Under the pieces are notes generated by a model. It was not told where the DNA came from. It saw nothing but the letters and a program-made list of their open reading frames with translations, and did no database searches. From the NCBI GenBank assembly GCA_003202005.1, contig QJJF01000015.1, positions 1 to 64,000 on the forward strand: a stretch of 64,000 nt of DNA, read 5' to 3'. How positions within the stretch are numbered: position 1 is the first letter of the stretch; each line of letters starts with the position of its first letter. Position numbers and translations under genes: made by a program. Shown here in pieces: positions 17,493 through 28,540 of the stretch. The stretch is from Williamsia faeni (GTDB lineage Bacteria > Actinomycetota > Actinomycetes > Mycobacteriales > Mycobacteriaceae).

Positions 17493-18842
17493 ATGACAAC
17501 CAGCAGCACCGGTACAGGTACCGACGACTTGCAGAAGCAAGTGCAGAAGATGTGGCAGACCCGGCCGGCCCGGGCGACCACCGGGTCGACGGTCGGTGGT
17601 GTCTGCGCCGGCATCGGTGCCCGATACAAGGTGGATCCGAACCTGGTCAAGGTCGCGTTCATCGTCGCGGCGCTGTTCGGTGGATCCGGCCTGGTGCTCT
17701 ACATAGCCGCATGGATCGTATTGCCCGAAGGTTCGACGACCTCGCAGCCGGGCGCCCGGCATCATCACCGCCGCTGGCATGGCTTCCGGCATTCGACATC
17801 GCATCCACCGACGATCGCGGCCATTGTCGTGCTGGTGATCCTTGTCCTCGTGCTGCAGCCCAACATGGCCTGGAGCGGAGGTGGCCTGGCCGGTACGGCA
17901 CTGATGTTGCTCGGCTGGTGGCTGCTGTATCAACGGACTCCGGTACCTGAACCAGGAACCAGCGCAGACACTCTCGGGCAGCAGTCCGGCAGTGCACAGG
18001 CCGTCGGTCCGCAGGCCGCTACCACCGGTTCGTGGTGGGCCAATGACTCCGGTAGCCCGGGTCAGGCGACCGACCAGTTCCAGCGGTGGACCCCGCGGTC
18101 GTGGCTCAAAGACGAAACGCCGGCCGGAGCGGACGGCCCCGCCGCGGGGGCGGGCGCCGATGCGGCCGCATCCGATCCCCTCTCGCCACCGTCGCCGCCC
18201 TCGTGGGACCCGTTGGGAGTTGCGCCTTTTGCCTGGGATCTCCCCGAACCCGCACCTCCGGAGGAGAAAAAACCCTCGTCGCGATTCACTCCGATCGTGC
18301 TCGGCCTCGCGATCATCGCGACGGCCGTGGCCGCTGGTCTTTCCAGTTTCGTGGACTGGCTCAGTCCGGCCGAGATCGCCTCGGTGGGATTGCTGGTGCT
18401 GGCCGTTGGACTGTTGATCGGCGCGTTCACCCGGCGCGGTCTGGGACTGATCCCGATTGCCATACCGGTTGCCGGATTCGTCGTTGTCGCATCGTTGATC
18501 AGCGGTATCGGCTTCCCCTCCGGTGGGGTGGGTGACCGCAACTGGAAGCCGCTGACGACTGCTGACCTGAAGGACAGCTACTCCCTTGCCATGGGCAACG
18601 GCACCCTCGACCTGACAAATATCGACCTCACCGAAAACGCAACGGTCACTGCGGAAGTCGGTGTCGGTGAGTTCAAGGTGATCGCTCCGGCCGGCATGAA
18701 CATCCGGGCCGATTGCGACGTCGCGGTCGGAGAGGTCAACTGCCCCGATGGCCTCGACGGCGGTGACGACGGAACCAAAGGTCCCGTCTTGGTCGTCGAC
18801 CTGAGTGCATCACTGGGAAATGTGGAGGTCACCCGTGAATAA
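17493..18842 (+). CDS. PspC-domain multi-spanning membrane protein
   Basis: 449 residues, start ATG 17493 behind GGCGGAG. An N-terminal PspC domain (TVGGVCAGIGARYKVDPNLVK plus helix) is followed by three to five more membrane segments separated by a Pro/Ala-rich cytoplasmic loop (about 170-255), and a C-terminal soluble beta-rich part (DLTNIDLTENATVTAEVGVGEFKVIAPAGM) that resembles cell-wall-active-antibiotic-response/DUF2154-like toast-rack domains. It is divergent from the PspC sensor kinase, 171 bases away, so both share a control region and probably one envelope-stress response. Function unproven. Confidence 0.88.
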   Translation: MTTSSTGTGTDDLQKQVQKMWQTRPARATTGSTVGGVCAGIGARYKVDPNLVKVAFIVAALFGGSGLVLYIAAWIVLPEGSTTSQPGARHHHRRWHGFRHSTSHPPTIAAIVVLVILVLVLQPNMAWSGGGLAGTALMLLGWWLLYQRTPVPEPGTSADTLGQQSGSAQAVGPQAATTGSWWANDSGSPGQATDQFQRWTPRSWLKDETPAGADGPAAGAGADAAASDPLSPPSPPSWDPLGVAPFAWDLPEPAPPEEKKPSSRFTPIVLGLAIIATAVAAGLSSFVDWLSPAEIASVGLLVLAVGLLIGAFTRRGLGLIPIAIPVAGFVVVASLISGIGFPSGGVGDRNWKPLTTADLKDSYSLAMGNGTLDLTNIDLTENATVTAEVGVGEFKVIAPAGMNIRADCDVAVGEVNCPDGLDGGDDGTKGPVLVVDLSASLGNVEVTRE

Positions 18843-19074
18843 CTTCTCCCCGACCCTGGCACTGAGCGGCCTCGGCGCACTTCTGGTCGCGGTGTGGGGG
18901 CTCCTCGGAGGCCCGGACATCACCAATTCGGCCACGGCGCTGTGGAGCGCGCTGGTCGTGGCCGTCCTGGTCGGACTCGTGCTGATCTTCAGCGGAGGAC
19001 GACACGACACGAACGGTCGAGCACACAGCAACCAGGACCAGGAAACCGCAGAGCCCGCCGAGCCCGCAGAGTAG
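18835..19074 (+). CDS. Small two-helix membrane protein
   Basis: 79 residues starting at GTG 18835, which has GGAGG six bases upstream and overlaps the end of the PspC gene by 8 bases. Two hydrophobic helices (residues about 6-25 and 37-58) flank a short loop, followed by a polar Glu/Ala-rich tail. No family recognised. The overlap with the PspC gene suggests coupled translation and a role in the same membrane system. Confidence 0.75.
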   Translation: MNNFSPTLALSGLGALLVAVWGLLGGPDITNSATALWSALVVAVLVGLVLIFSGGRHDTNGRAHSNQDQETAEPAEPAE

Positions 19075-19090
19075 GCTCAGCCGCCGGCGA

Positions 19091-20683
19091 TCATTCCCAC
19101 TCGATGGTGCCCGGCGGCTTGCTCGTCACGTCGAGAACCACCCGGTTGACCTCGGGTACCTCATTGGTGATGCGCGTAGAGATGAGTTCGAGGACCTCAT
19201 ACGGGATACGTGTCCAGTCGGCGGTCATCGCGTCTTCGCTCGACACCGGGCGCAGCACGATCGGATGACCGTAGGTACGGCCGTCGCCCTGGACACCCAC
19301 ACTCCGGACGTCGGCGAGCAACACGACCGGGCATTGCCAGATCTGGTTGTCGAGTCCGGCCGCGGTCAATTCCTCGCGAGCGATGAGATCGGCCTTTCGC
19401 AGCAGCTCAAGGCGCTCCGCATTGACCGAACCGACGATGCGAATGGCCAGCCCCGGACCCGGGAAGGGTTGGCGCGCAACAATTTCCTCGGGCAGACCGA
19501 GCTCACGACCAACCGCCCGGACCTCGTCCTTGAACAGCAGACGTAGCGGTTCGACGAGACTGAACTCGAGATCTTCCGGAAGTCCACCGACGTTGTGGTG
19601 GCTCTTGATGTTTGCCGTACCGCTACCGCCACCGGATTCGACGACATCCGGGTAGAGGGTGCCCTGCACCAGGAACTCGACCTTGTCGCCGTCGGCGGCC
19701 CGATCACCGAGGACATCGCTGATCGCACCCTCGAACGACCGGATGAACTCGCGGCCGATGATCTTGCGCTTGGTCTCGGGATCGCTGACATCGGCGAGTT
19801 CACGCAGGAAGGTCTCTTCGGCGTCGACGGTGACCAGGCGGGCGCCGGTCGCGGCGACGAAATCGTGCTGGACCTGTTCGCGCTCACCGGCGCGCAGCAG
19901 ACCATGGTCGACGAACACACAGGTCAGGCGATCACCGACAGCCCGCTGGACCAATGCCGCGGCCACTGCCGAGTCGACGCCACCGGACAGTCCACAAATG
20001 GCCAGACCGTCGCCGATCTGCTTGCGGACCTGCTCGACGAGAGCATCGGCGATGTTCGACGCGGTCCAGGTGGGTGCGAGCCCGGCAACCTCATACAGGA
20101 ACCGGGTGAGCACGTGCTGGCCGTGCGGAGTGTGCATGACCTCGGGGTGGTACTGGACGCCGGCCATCTGGCGCTCCACACATTCGAAGGCCGCAACCGG
20201 GGCCCCCGGTGTCGACGCGGTGACCACGAATCCGGGCGGCGGCTCCTGCACGGCGTCGTTGTGACTCATCCAGACCGGCTGCTGGTCAGGGGTTCCCCCG
20301 TGCAGCACACCGCCGGTCGTGGTCATCGTCGTGCGGCCGAACTCTCGGCCACCGGTGTTGGCAACCACACCCCCGAGCGCGTTCGCCATCGCCTGATACC
20401 CGTAGCAGATCCCCAGCACCGGAATCCCGAGGTCGAACAGACCACCGTCGATCCCCGGCGCATCCTCGGCATACACCGATGCGGGACCGCCGGAAAGTAT
20501 CAGCGCAACAGGATCTTTCGCCTTGATCTCATCCAGTGTCGCGGTATGGGCGACGACCTCCGAATAGATCCGGGCCTCGCGGACCCGCCGAGCGATCAGC
20601 TGCGCGTACTGGGCGCCGAAATCGACCACCAGTACCGGTCGCGGAGCTGCTGCTTGCACACCTGTGTCTACGCTGTCTACCAC
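19091..20683 (-). CDS. guaA: GMP synthase (glutamine-hydrolysing)
   Basis: Converts XMP to GMP with ATP and glutamine, the last step of guanine nucleotide synthesis. 530 residues. The N-terminal glutamine amidotransferase has nucleophile Cys93 in GICYGYQ; the ATP-pyrophosphatase domain has the PP-loop LSGGVDSAV; the C-terminal dimerisation domain ends KPPGTIEWE, a near-invariant end. Start is GTG 20683. It runs on the same strand as guaB3 and guaB, with the cholesterol-oxidase-like gene in between. Confidence 0.98.
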   Translation of the reverse strand: MVDSVDTGVQAAAPRPVLVVDFGAQYAQLIARRVREARIYSEVVAHTATLDEIKAKDPVALILSGGPASVYAEDAPGIDGGLFDLGIPVLGICYGYQAMANALGGVVANTGGREFGRTTMTTTGGVLHGGTPDQQPVWMSHNDAVQEPPPGFVVTASTPGAPVAAFECVERQMAGVQYHPEVMHTPHGQHVLTRFLYEVAGLAPTWTASNIADALVEQVRKQIGDGLAICGLSGGVDSAVAAALVQRAVGDRLTCVFVDHGLLRAGEREQVQHDFVAATGARLVTVDAEETFLRELADVSDPETKRKIIGREFIRSFEGAISDVLGDRAADGDKVEFLVQGTLYPDVVESGGGSGTANIKSHHNVGGLPEDLEFSLVEPLRLLFKDEVRAVGRELGLPEEIVARQPFPGPGLAIRIVGSVNAERLELLRKADLIAREELTAAGLDNQIWQCPVVLLADVRSVGVQGDGRTYGHPIVLRPVSSEDAMTADWTRIPYEVLELISTRITNEVPEVNRVVLDVTSKPPGTIEWE

Positions 20684-20738
20684 CGGACCAGTCTAAACGC
20701 GTCGGCCGGGTGATCTGCCTCTGGGGAGAAGATCGACA

Positions 20739-22559
20739 TCAGGCACCGGCCTGCAGTGGCTTGTTCACCACGGTCAAGGGAAGCCGCAGGGCACCGGGTG
20801 CGCCGTCGGGAACCACGGGAGCATTGGGCCGCGTGGGCGCAATCCGGACGTAGGGCTGTCCCTGTTCCGGCCGGTTGTCCGCTTCGCCCTTGTTGGGCCA
20901 CAACGCAACAGCGCGCTCTGCCTGCGCGCAGATCGACAACGACGGGTTCACACCCAGGTTCGCCGAGATCGCCGCACCGTCGGTGATGTGCAGGGTCGGG
21001 TAGTTCCACACGCGGTGGTAGGGATCGACCACACCGGTCTCGGGGCTGTCCGAGATGACACATCCACCCAGATAGTGGGCGGTGAGGGGCATGTTGAACA
21101 CATCGCCCCAGGTTCCGCCGGCAAGGCCGTCGAATTGCGCCGCCGCCCGCTCCGTTGCCTCGTTGCCGGCCGGGATCCACGTCGGGTTCGGTTCGCCGTG
21201 GCCCTGTTTGCTGTTCACAAAGCGCCACGGTCCGAACTTCTGCACGAAGGTCGTCAGCGAGTTGTTCCGGTTCTGCATCACCAGGAGAATCACCGTCCGT
21301 TGACTCCAGTGCCGCAGCCGGAACAGCTGGATCAGACTTCCCAACCCTTCCGCACGCACCTTGTCCACGAGTTTGAGCCGACGGGAACGCCCCGGTTCAC
21401 CGTCGGTCAACAAGGTCTGTAGCAACGCAATCGCGTTGGAGCCCTTGCCATAACGCACCGGCTCGATATGGGTATCGGGCGCCGGATGGAACGACGAGGT
21501 GATCGCGATGCCCTCGGAGAAATCCTGTGCCGGATCATATTTGCGCCGCATCGCACCGAGTATCGACTCGGAGTTCGTTCGGGTCAGCAGTCCCAGCGCA
21601 TCAGACACGTCGGGCAGCGCACCGCTGTTCTTGTTCAGGTGCATGATCTTCTGCGTGTTGAACGTGCCCGCGGCGACGATGACCTGGCTCGCGGTCAGAG
21701 TCCGGCGGCGTGCACCCACCCGGCCCCAGGCGGCCGACCGATTGGTCTGGACCGTCCAGCCACCATCGGCACGCTGCTCGAGGCCGGTCACCGTGGTGCG
21801 GTCGATGATCTTCGCCCCGCGGGATTCGGCCAGACCCAGATAGTTTTTGAGCAGCGTGTTCTTCGCACCCACCCGGCAGCCGGTCATGCACGCGCCGCAC
21901 TCGATGCACACGGTGCGGTCGGGACCGACGCCCCCGAAATACGGATCTGCCACATCTTCACCGGGAAGTCCTGTGCCACCGGACTTTTCACCGAAGAAAA
22001 CCCCAACGGGCGTGGGACCGAACGTATCCCCCACACCCATGTCGTCGGCGACCTTGCGCATCACCCGATCAGCATGGGTCTCGATCGGCGTGGTCACCAC
22101 ACCGAGCATGCGGCGGGCCTGGTCGTAGTAGGGCGAGAGTTCACTCTCCCAGTCGGTGATGTGCGCCCATTGCGGATCCTGGAAAAACGGCGTCGGCGGC
22201 TTGTAGAGGGTGTTGGCGTAGTTCAGTGAACCGCCACCCACCCCGGCACCGGCCAGGATCATCACGTCTTTGAGCAGGTGGATCCGCTGGATCCCGAACA
22301 TCCCCAGCTTGGGAGCCCATAGCCACTTGTGGAGGCGCCAGCTCGTCTTGGCGAACTGGTCGTCGGAGAAACGACGTCCGGCCTCGACGACACCGACCTT
22401 GTAGCCCTTCTCGACCAGCCGCAAGGCACTGACGCTCCCGCCGAACCCCGATCCGATGATCAGCACATCGAAATCGTGGTCCGACTGGGTCTCAGGCTGC
22501 GCGGGCTGCGAGTAACCGTTACCGCGTGATACAGACACCTTGACATCGTACCTTGTCAC
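20739..22559 (-). CDS. choD: GMC-type oxidoreductase, cholesterol oxidase-like (ChoD)
   Basis: FAD-dependent oxidoreductase close to mycobacterial ChoD; a steroid substrate is assumed from the family. FAD-binding motif VLIIGSGFGGSVSALRL near the N-terminus; the flavin/substrate region GAGVGGGSLNYANTLYKPP; the Cys-rich CIECGACMTGCRVGAKNTL seen in this branch; and the C-terminal GMC end HYLGGCVISDSPETGVV...NLGVNPSLSICAQAER. Starts GTG 22559 or GTG 22538 both fit; longer starts overlap guaB3 and lack a ribosome site. It sits between guaA and guaB3 as in mycobacteria, with no known link to purine synthesis. Confidence 0.88.
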   Translation of the reverse strand: MTRYDVKVSVSRGNGYSQPAQPETQSDHDFDVLIIGSGFGGSVSALRLVEKGYKVGVVEAGRRFSDDQFAKTSWRLHKWLWAPKLGMFGIQRIHLLKDVMILAGAGVGGGSLNYANTLYKPPTPFFQDPQWAHITDWESELSPYYDQARRMLGVVTTPIETHADRVMRKVADDMGVGDTFGPTPVGVFFGEKSGGTGLPGEDVADPYFGGVGPDRTVCIECGACMTGCRVGAKNTLLKNYLGLAESRGAKIIDRTTVTGLEQRADGGWTVQTNRSAAWGRVGARRRTLTASQVIVAAGTFNTQKIMHLNKNSGALPDVSDALGLLTRTNSESILGAMRRKYDPAQDFSEGIAITSSFHPAPDTHIEPVRYGKGSNAIALLQTLLTDGEPGRSRRLKLVDKVRAEGLGSLIQLFRLRHWSQRTVILLVMQNRNNSLTTFVQKFGPWRFVNSKQGHGEPNPTWIPAGNEATERAAAQFDGLAGGTWGDVFNMPLTAHYLGGCVISDSPETGVVDPYHRVWNYPTLHITDGAAISANLGVNPSLSICAQAERAVALWPNKGEADNRPEQGQPYVRIAPTRPNAPVVPDGAPGALRLPLTVVNKPLQAGA

Positions 22560-22602
22560 ATAGGCGTCCGGCGGGGACTCGGAATCAGGCCGACAAAGGA
22601 AC

Positions 22603-23745
22603 TCAGTCGCAGGCCGAGAGCCCGACCTTCTGGAACTCCTTGAGATTCGAGTAGCCGGCCTTGGCCATGGAACGACGGAGTGCGCCAACGATATTCAGAT
22701 GCCCGAACGGATCGTCAGTAGGTCCGTGCAGAACGGTCTCGAGGGACGGACGGCCCTCATCCGAGGACACCGGCAAGAGCGCACCCCGCGGCATCGACGG
22801 ATGCGCCGCGGCGGCCGGCCAGTAGTAGCCGCGACCGGGCGCCTCGGCAGAGGCTGCCAGCGGACTGCCCAGAACTGCGGCATCCGCGCCACAGGCGATC
22901 GCCTTGGCCAGCTCACCGGAGGTGTGGATGTCACCGTCGGCGATGACGTGGACGTACCGCCCGCCGGTCTCGTCGAGGTATTCGCGCCGGGCGGCAGCGG
23001 CATCCGCGATCGCGGTGGCCATCGGCACCCCGATACCCAGCACCTCACCGGTGGTGGTCGATCCCATCGTCGATCCGTATCCGACGATGACCGCAGCAGC
23101 GCCGGTACGCATCAGATGCAGGGCGGTGCGGTGATCGTGGACACCGCCGGCGATCACCGGCACGTCGAGCTCGGCGATGAAGGTCTTGAGGTTGAGCGGT
23201 GCCGAATCCTCTTGAGAGACATGCTCGGCGGAGATGATCGTGCCGTGGATCACCAGCAGCTCGACGCCCGCGGCCACCAGTACCGGGGTCAGCTCGGCCG
23301 CGTTCTGCGGACTGACGCGCACCGCGGTGGTCACACCGGCATCGCGGATCGTCTTGACTGCCAGACCCAGCAGATCGCGATCGATCGGGGCGGCATGGAG
23401 TTCTTGCAACTTGCGCACCGCGGCCGACGGATCGATGTCGTTCTCGGCGATCTCGACCACCTGGGCGATCTTGTCTTCGACATCGCGATGACGCGCCCAC
23501 AGGCCTTCACCGTTGAGGACGCCGAGTCCGCCGAGGCGTCCGAGCTCGATGGCCGACTGCGGCGACATCAGCGCATCGGTCGGATGGCTCAGAATCGGCG
23601 TGTCGAAACGGTATGCGTCGAGCTGCCACGTGGTCGACACCTCTTTCGACGAACGCGTCCGGCGGGACGGAACGATGTTGATGTCGCTGAGTTCGAATGT
23701 CCGCCGGGCAGTCCTGCCCATGCCGATATCCACAAGATCGCGCAC
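22603..23745 (-). CDS. guaB3: GuaB3-type IMP dehydrogenase-related protein
   Basis: 380-residue TIM-barrel paralogue of IMP dehydrogenase without the CBS pair. It keeps the N-terminal barrel start (FELSDINIVPSRRTRS) and the phosphate-binding segment, but where GuaB has GPGSICTTR the matching loop here reads GYGSTMGSTTTGEVLG, so the catalytic cysteine is absent. Start GTG 23745 with GAAAGG upstream. It lies 100 bases after guaB on the same strand. Whether it makes XMP, binds nucleotides as a regulator or does something else cannot be told from sequence. Confidence 0.92.
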   Translation of the reverse strand: MRDLVDIGMGRTARRTFELSDINIVPSRRTRSSKEVSTTWQLDAYRFDTPILSHPTDALMSPQSAIELGRLGGLGVLNGEGLWARHRDVEDKIAQVVEIAENDIDPSAAVRKLQELHAAPIDRDLLGLAVKTIRDAGVTTAVRVSPQNAAELTPVLVAAGVELLVIHGTIISAEHVSQEDSAPLNLKTFIAELDVPVIAGGVHDHRTALHLMRTGAAAVIVGYGSTMGSTTTGEVLGIGVPMATAIADAAAARREYLDETGGRYVHVIADGDIHTSGELAKAIACGADAAVLGSPLAASAEAPGRGYYWPAAAAHPSMPRGALLPVSSDEGRPSLETVLHGPTDDPFGHLNIVGALRRSMAKAGYSNLKEFQKVGLSACD

Positions 23746-23845
23746 GTGTGGTGCCTTTCGCGTTGCCGCTGCGCATCACACAAGTCGCGATGCAGCCAGC
23801 TGATTTGGCGTCTCCCCTGACGGCCGGTTCACACCGACCAGGTGT

Positions 23846-25387
<1,542 letters not shown>

Positions 25388-25594
25388 TCATTCCGGTCAG
25401 GCCATCTCGCGGGAGGGCACAGTCGTTTGAATGGCACTATCCTATCTGCTCGAAACCACAACCCTTGACACGGCAGCGGAGCTGCGCATCACACCTCGAC
25501 ACCGACTTCGCACTGTCATCCGGGTAACGGAAACTTTTCGCCTACTGGCGCGCGGAGTGGCGCTTGTGGGGTGCGGCTGACTACCGTGGTCAGG

Positions 25595-25987
25595 GTGCGA
25601 GACCATTTGCCACCGGGACTGCCTCCGGACCCCTTTGCCGACGATCCCCGAGGGGACCCTTCGGCAGCTCTCGATGCAGCCCCTCCCGGAGAGCCATTGG
25701 ATGCGGCCGAACGGATGGCGATCGAAGAAGATCTCGCCGATCTCGCCGTTTACGAGGCACTGCTCCATCGCCGCGGCGTCCGCGGTCTCGTGGTGATCTG
25801 CGACGACTGCCAGCTCGACCACTACCACGACTGGGACATGCTCCGCGCGAATCTGCTGCAGCTGCTGGTCGAGGGAACTGTGCGCCCCCATGAGCCGGCC
25901 GTCGACCCGTCGCCCGAGGCATACGTCACGTGGGATTACTGCCGGGGATACGCCGACGCGATGATGCACATCCGCGAAGACGACTGA
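25595..25987 (+). CDS. DUF5319 protein (Rv3412-like)
   Basis: 130-residue soluble protein of unknown function, strongly like M. tuberculosis Rv3412: it begins RDHLPPGLPPDPFADDP, has a CDDCQLDHYHDWDMLRANLLQLLVEGTVRPHEP core with two cysteines and a His-rich stretch that could bind metal, and ends VTWDYCRGYADA. Start GTG 25595 chosen by this alignment. It stands divergent from guaB and is followed at once by a strong terminator, so it is a single-gene unit. Confidence 0.9.
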   Translation: MRDHLPPGLPPDPFADDPRGDPSAALDAAPPGEPLDAAERMAIEEDLADLAVYEALLHRRGVRGLVVICDDCQLDHYHDWDMLRANLLQLLVEGTVRPHEPAVDPSPEAYVTWDYCRGYADAMMHIREDD

Positions 25988-26014
25988 ATCCACAACTGAA
26001 GCGTGGTTCTGAAG

Positions 26015-26050
26015 AACGGTGGTGATCGGATCCGATCACCACCGTTTTGT
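26015..26050 (+). terminator. Rho-independent terminator after the DUF5319 gene
   Basis: A perfect 32-base palindrome (26015-26046; arms begin AACGGTGGTGATCGGA) folds into a stem of about 14 pairs and runs into TTTTGTG on the plus strand. It ends transcription of the DUF5319 gene just before the convergent rsdA stop at 26071. Confidence 0.88.
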
Positions 26051-26070
26051 GTCTCCAACCATGACCGGCG

Positions 26071-27003
26071 TCAGCCCGGGGGAACCACCGGAACGCTGCT
26101 GCTGGGCGTCTCACTGGTCGACGAGTCAGATACCGGCGGCTCACTGACGCTCGTCGAAGGCGGTTCCGATGACGACGGCACAGGTTCGACGACGACTGTC
26201 TCGGTGGGTGTGATCGTCACCGTTTGCGGCGGAATCGTCACCGTTTTTGGAGGCGTGCTCGTCCCGACGATCGGCGGCACCTTGACCGGAATGGAACTGG
26301 TCGATGGCGAGGACGACTGCAATGTGGACGGGTCCTCCAGCAGTCCGCGCAACTTGTTGATCTTCCGCTGCAAGGGCGCTCGGTCACCGACGGATTGCAC
26401 ATCACCGAGCAGCGATTCGGCGGCGTCCAGGTGCTTCAACGCAGCTTCCTTGTCGCCGGCCACGAATGCCTGTGCGGCAAGCTCGATCTTGGTCTGGACG
26501 TCCGACATCGCCATGGTGGACGACGCGTCCGCGCCGAACATCACCTCTTTGACGCCCCACAGCGCGTCACCGGGCGCCGCGTTATGGGCAACAACACTCA
26601 CGCCACCGAAGACGAGAGCGACTGCGGCCGCGACGCCGCCGGCATAGCGGGCGAGACGAAGTGAACGTCGCTGGTTGTCGCGGCGCCGCGCGGCGGCGGC
26701 GATACCGGCCTCGATCTCATCAAGTGTCGGGTGCGGACCGACCGGCTCGGACAGCACGTCATTGCGCCAGTTCGAGAGGAGCCCGGCGAGTTCGTAGTCG
26801 ACCCGGCTCCGGGTCGGAACGATCGGCCGCGAGAGCAGTGCCTCGATGTACTCGTCATCGGCGCGAACAGCACCGAGATCGACCGGGGTCAGGTCTTCGT
26901 CGACCGAGTCTTTGTCCACCGCGGCATCCGGCGAGGGCATGGCTCCGAATCCCTTGTCGACACCGCCGACCCTGCGATCACGCTTTCTGGACACTACCCT
27001 CAC
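26071..27003 (-). CDS. rsdA: Anti-sigma-D factor RsdA-like membrane protein
   Basis: Binds and silences the extracytoplasmic sigma factor SigD encoded next to it. 310 residues: a cytoplasmic N-terminal part holding the SigD-binding region (VDLGAVRADDEYIEALL and LAGLLSNWRNDV), one membrane helix near residues 143-162 (YAGGVAAAVALVFGGVSVVAH), and an extracellular helical part followed by a Thr/Ser/Pro-rich tail typical of wall-spanning linkers. The sigD stop overlaps its start by up to 26 bases. Possible starts are GTG 27003, GTG 26994 and ATG 26940; none has a clear ribosome site because translation is probably coupled to sigD. Confidence 0.85.
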   Translation of the reverse strand: MRVVSRKRDRRVGGVDKGFGAMPSPDAAVDKDSVDEDLTPVDLGAVRADDEYIEALLSRPIVPTRSRVDYELAGLLSNWRNDVLSEPVGPHPTLDEIEAGIAAAARRRDNQRRSLRLARYAGGVAAAVALVFGGVSVVAHNAAPGDALWGVKEVMFGADASSTMAMSDVQTKIELAAQAFVAGDKEAALKHLDAAESLLGDVQSVGDRAPLQRKINKLRGLLEDPSTLQSSSPSTSSIPVKVPPIVGTSTPPKTVTIPPQTVTITPTETVVVEPVPSSSEPPSTSVSEPPVSDSSTSETPSSSVPVVPPG

Positions 27004-27565
27004 CGCCTTTCAACAACTCTTTCTTCAATTTCGCGAGCGCCCGGTGCTGGGCCACCCGCACCGCGCCCGCGGTACTGCCGATGGCAGCGGCTGTCTCTTC
27101 TGCAGACAGTCCCACCACCACTCGCAGTATCAGGACTTCTCGTTGCTTCTCCGGGAGTTTGGTGAGCAGTGCGTTCATCCGCCGACCCGCGTCGGAGTCG
27201 ATGGCCCGTTGTTCAGGGCCACCACCCGTGGCCAACTGCTCAGGCAACTCCTCGACCGGTTCTGACTTGTTCCGGCCTGCTGCCCGGTGAGCATCCGCGA
27301 CCTTGTGCGCGGCGATACCGTACACAAATGCCATGAACGGCCTGCCCTGGTCCTGATACCGGGGCAGTGCGGTCATGACGGCCATGCAGACCTCCTGGGC
27401 GACGTCGTCAGCGGAGAGCGAATGCCGCTCACCACCTCCCACCCGGGCTCTGCAATAGCGCACAACCATCGGGCGGACACTCTCTAAAACATCGGAGAGA
27501 GCTGACCGATCGCCCTGCGTTGCCGCAGCGACCGCCCGGTCCAACTCGTCACCTGTAAAAATCAT
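26978..27565 (-). CDS. sigD: RNA polymerase sigma factor SigD (ECF family)
   Basis: Alternative sigma factor, 195 residues from ATG 27565. Region 2 is VRYCRARVGGGERHSLSADDVAQEVCMAVMTALPRY with the DDxxQE-like signature, followed by GRPFMAFVYGIAAHKVADAHR. Region 4 is LPEKQREVLILRVVVGLSAEETAAAIGSTAGAVRVAQHRAL, a helix-turn-helix for -35 recognition. It is followed by its anti-sigma gene with overlap. In mycobacteria SigD controls lipid-metabolism and ribosomal genes; that role is extrapolated. An upstream in-frame extension to 27640 is less likely because family similarity starts near 27565. Confidence 0.94.
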   Translation of the reverse strand: MIFTGDELDRAVAAATQGDRSALSDVLESVRPMVVRYCRARVGGGERHSLSADDVAQEVCMAVMTALPRYQDQGRPFMAFVYGIAAHKVADAHRAAGRNKSEPVEELPEQLATGGGPEQRAIDSDAGRRMNALLTKLPEKQREVLILRVVVGLSAEETAAAIGSTAGAVRVAQHRALAKLKKELLKGGEGSVQKA

Positions 27566-27641
27566 CGCTCGTTGATGTCTCCGCGTTACTTTTCGCCAAA
27601 TGTCCTGGGTCCACGCGGGGACCATCCCCCAGCGAGTCACC

Positions 27642-27659
27642 CCGGGGGTTCGCCCCCGG
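27642..27659. terminator. Short GC-rich hairpin between the Rv3415c-like gene and sigD
   Basis: CCGGGGG (27642-27648) pairs with CCCCCGG (27653-27659) around a TTCG loop, a very stable small hairpin 45 bases after the upstream gene's stop on the minus strand. No T-run follows. It may be a terminator or part of the sigD leader. Confidence 0.5.
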
Positions 27660-27703
27660 TCGTCGTTTGCAAGCTTAGCCAGCCCCCCATCGCGCAGTTG
27701 ACG

Positions 27704-28540
27704 CTAACGCATCGCCCCACCCCGCTCGGCGAGTACACAACCCAGTCGCTCCGCCCGAGCCGCCCAGTTGTCTCCCGCTCCGACCCTCCGCACTCCTACC
27801 CCATCGAGCAGTTTGGCCGCCGCCCACTGCAGCGGAAGCTGACGGGCCGCCGCCGCCGCGTCGGCAACGCGTACAGCCCGTTCCCCGGCCTCCTGGACGT
27901 CACCGGACGCCGCTGCAGCAGCCGCGCCGATCAATTCGGTCTTGATCCGATGACGTAGCGACGGACCGGCGACTGCAATCACCTGTGCAGCGGCTGCATG
28001 TTCGACGGCCGCGGCCGGGTCTGACGTATACATGGCGAGCTCGGCCCGCACCCAGCGCCATCGCAGATCCAGCCGCTGTCCCCAGATCCAGGCCACCTCG
28101 TCGCCGGCGGGAACCGTGTCGCGATCACCGAGGATCTGCTCCACCCGGCAGAGAAGGATGTCCGCGGCCCCGAACATGCCTCTGCCGAGGTTGTCTGCGG
28201 CCAGTCCGGTCAGTGCGTCGCACCGGGCTGCCGCCACTTCAGGGTCGCCCAGATCCCTCTGGCCCACGATATATAGGGCGGCACCGTCATGGACCGCAGC
28301 GCGATGGTGCCGCCCGCCCTGCCGCAGGTGAGCCGCGCGCGTACTCGCTGCCAGCGACCTGAGCACCGGACCACAGTTGCTGTCCTCCATCCGACGCAAC
28401 TCGGTCGCCGCAACAGCATAAAAGCCCTGCCCACCGAGCGAAACCGCCCGCAACCACCTCGTCCACGGGTCGTGGGCCGGCGGTACGGCGTTCGCGCTCG
28501 CGCTGCCGCCGAACGCAATGGCGGGTAGTGTGATCTGCAT
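27704..28540 (-). CDS. Rv3415c-like conserved hypothetical protein
   Basis: 278-residue Ala/Arg-rich helical protein of unknown function; position beside sigD and whiB3 and overall character match M. tuberculosis Rv3415c. It has tetratricopeptide-like helix pairs (LAASTRAAHLRQGGRHHRAAVHDG..., RVEQILGDRDTV..., AAAVEHAAAAQVIAVAG) but no catalytic motif. Start ATG 28540 with AGGAG four bases upstream. It is divergent from whiB with a 437-base AT-rich gap between them. Confidence 0.78.
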   Translation of the reverse strand: MQITLPAIAFGGSASANAVPPAHDPWTRWLRAVSLGGQGFYAVAATELRRMEDSNCGPVLRSLAASTRAAHLRQGGRHHRAAVHDGAALYIVGQRDLGDPEVAAARCDALTGLAADNLGRGMFGAADILLCRVEQILGDRDTVPAGDEVAWIWGQRLDLRWRWVRAELAMYTSDPAAAVEHAAAAQVIAVAGPSLRHRIKTELIGAAAAAASGDVQEAGERAVRVADAAAAARQLPLQWAAAKLLDGVGVRRVGAGDNWAARAERLGCVLAERGGAMR

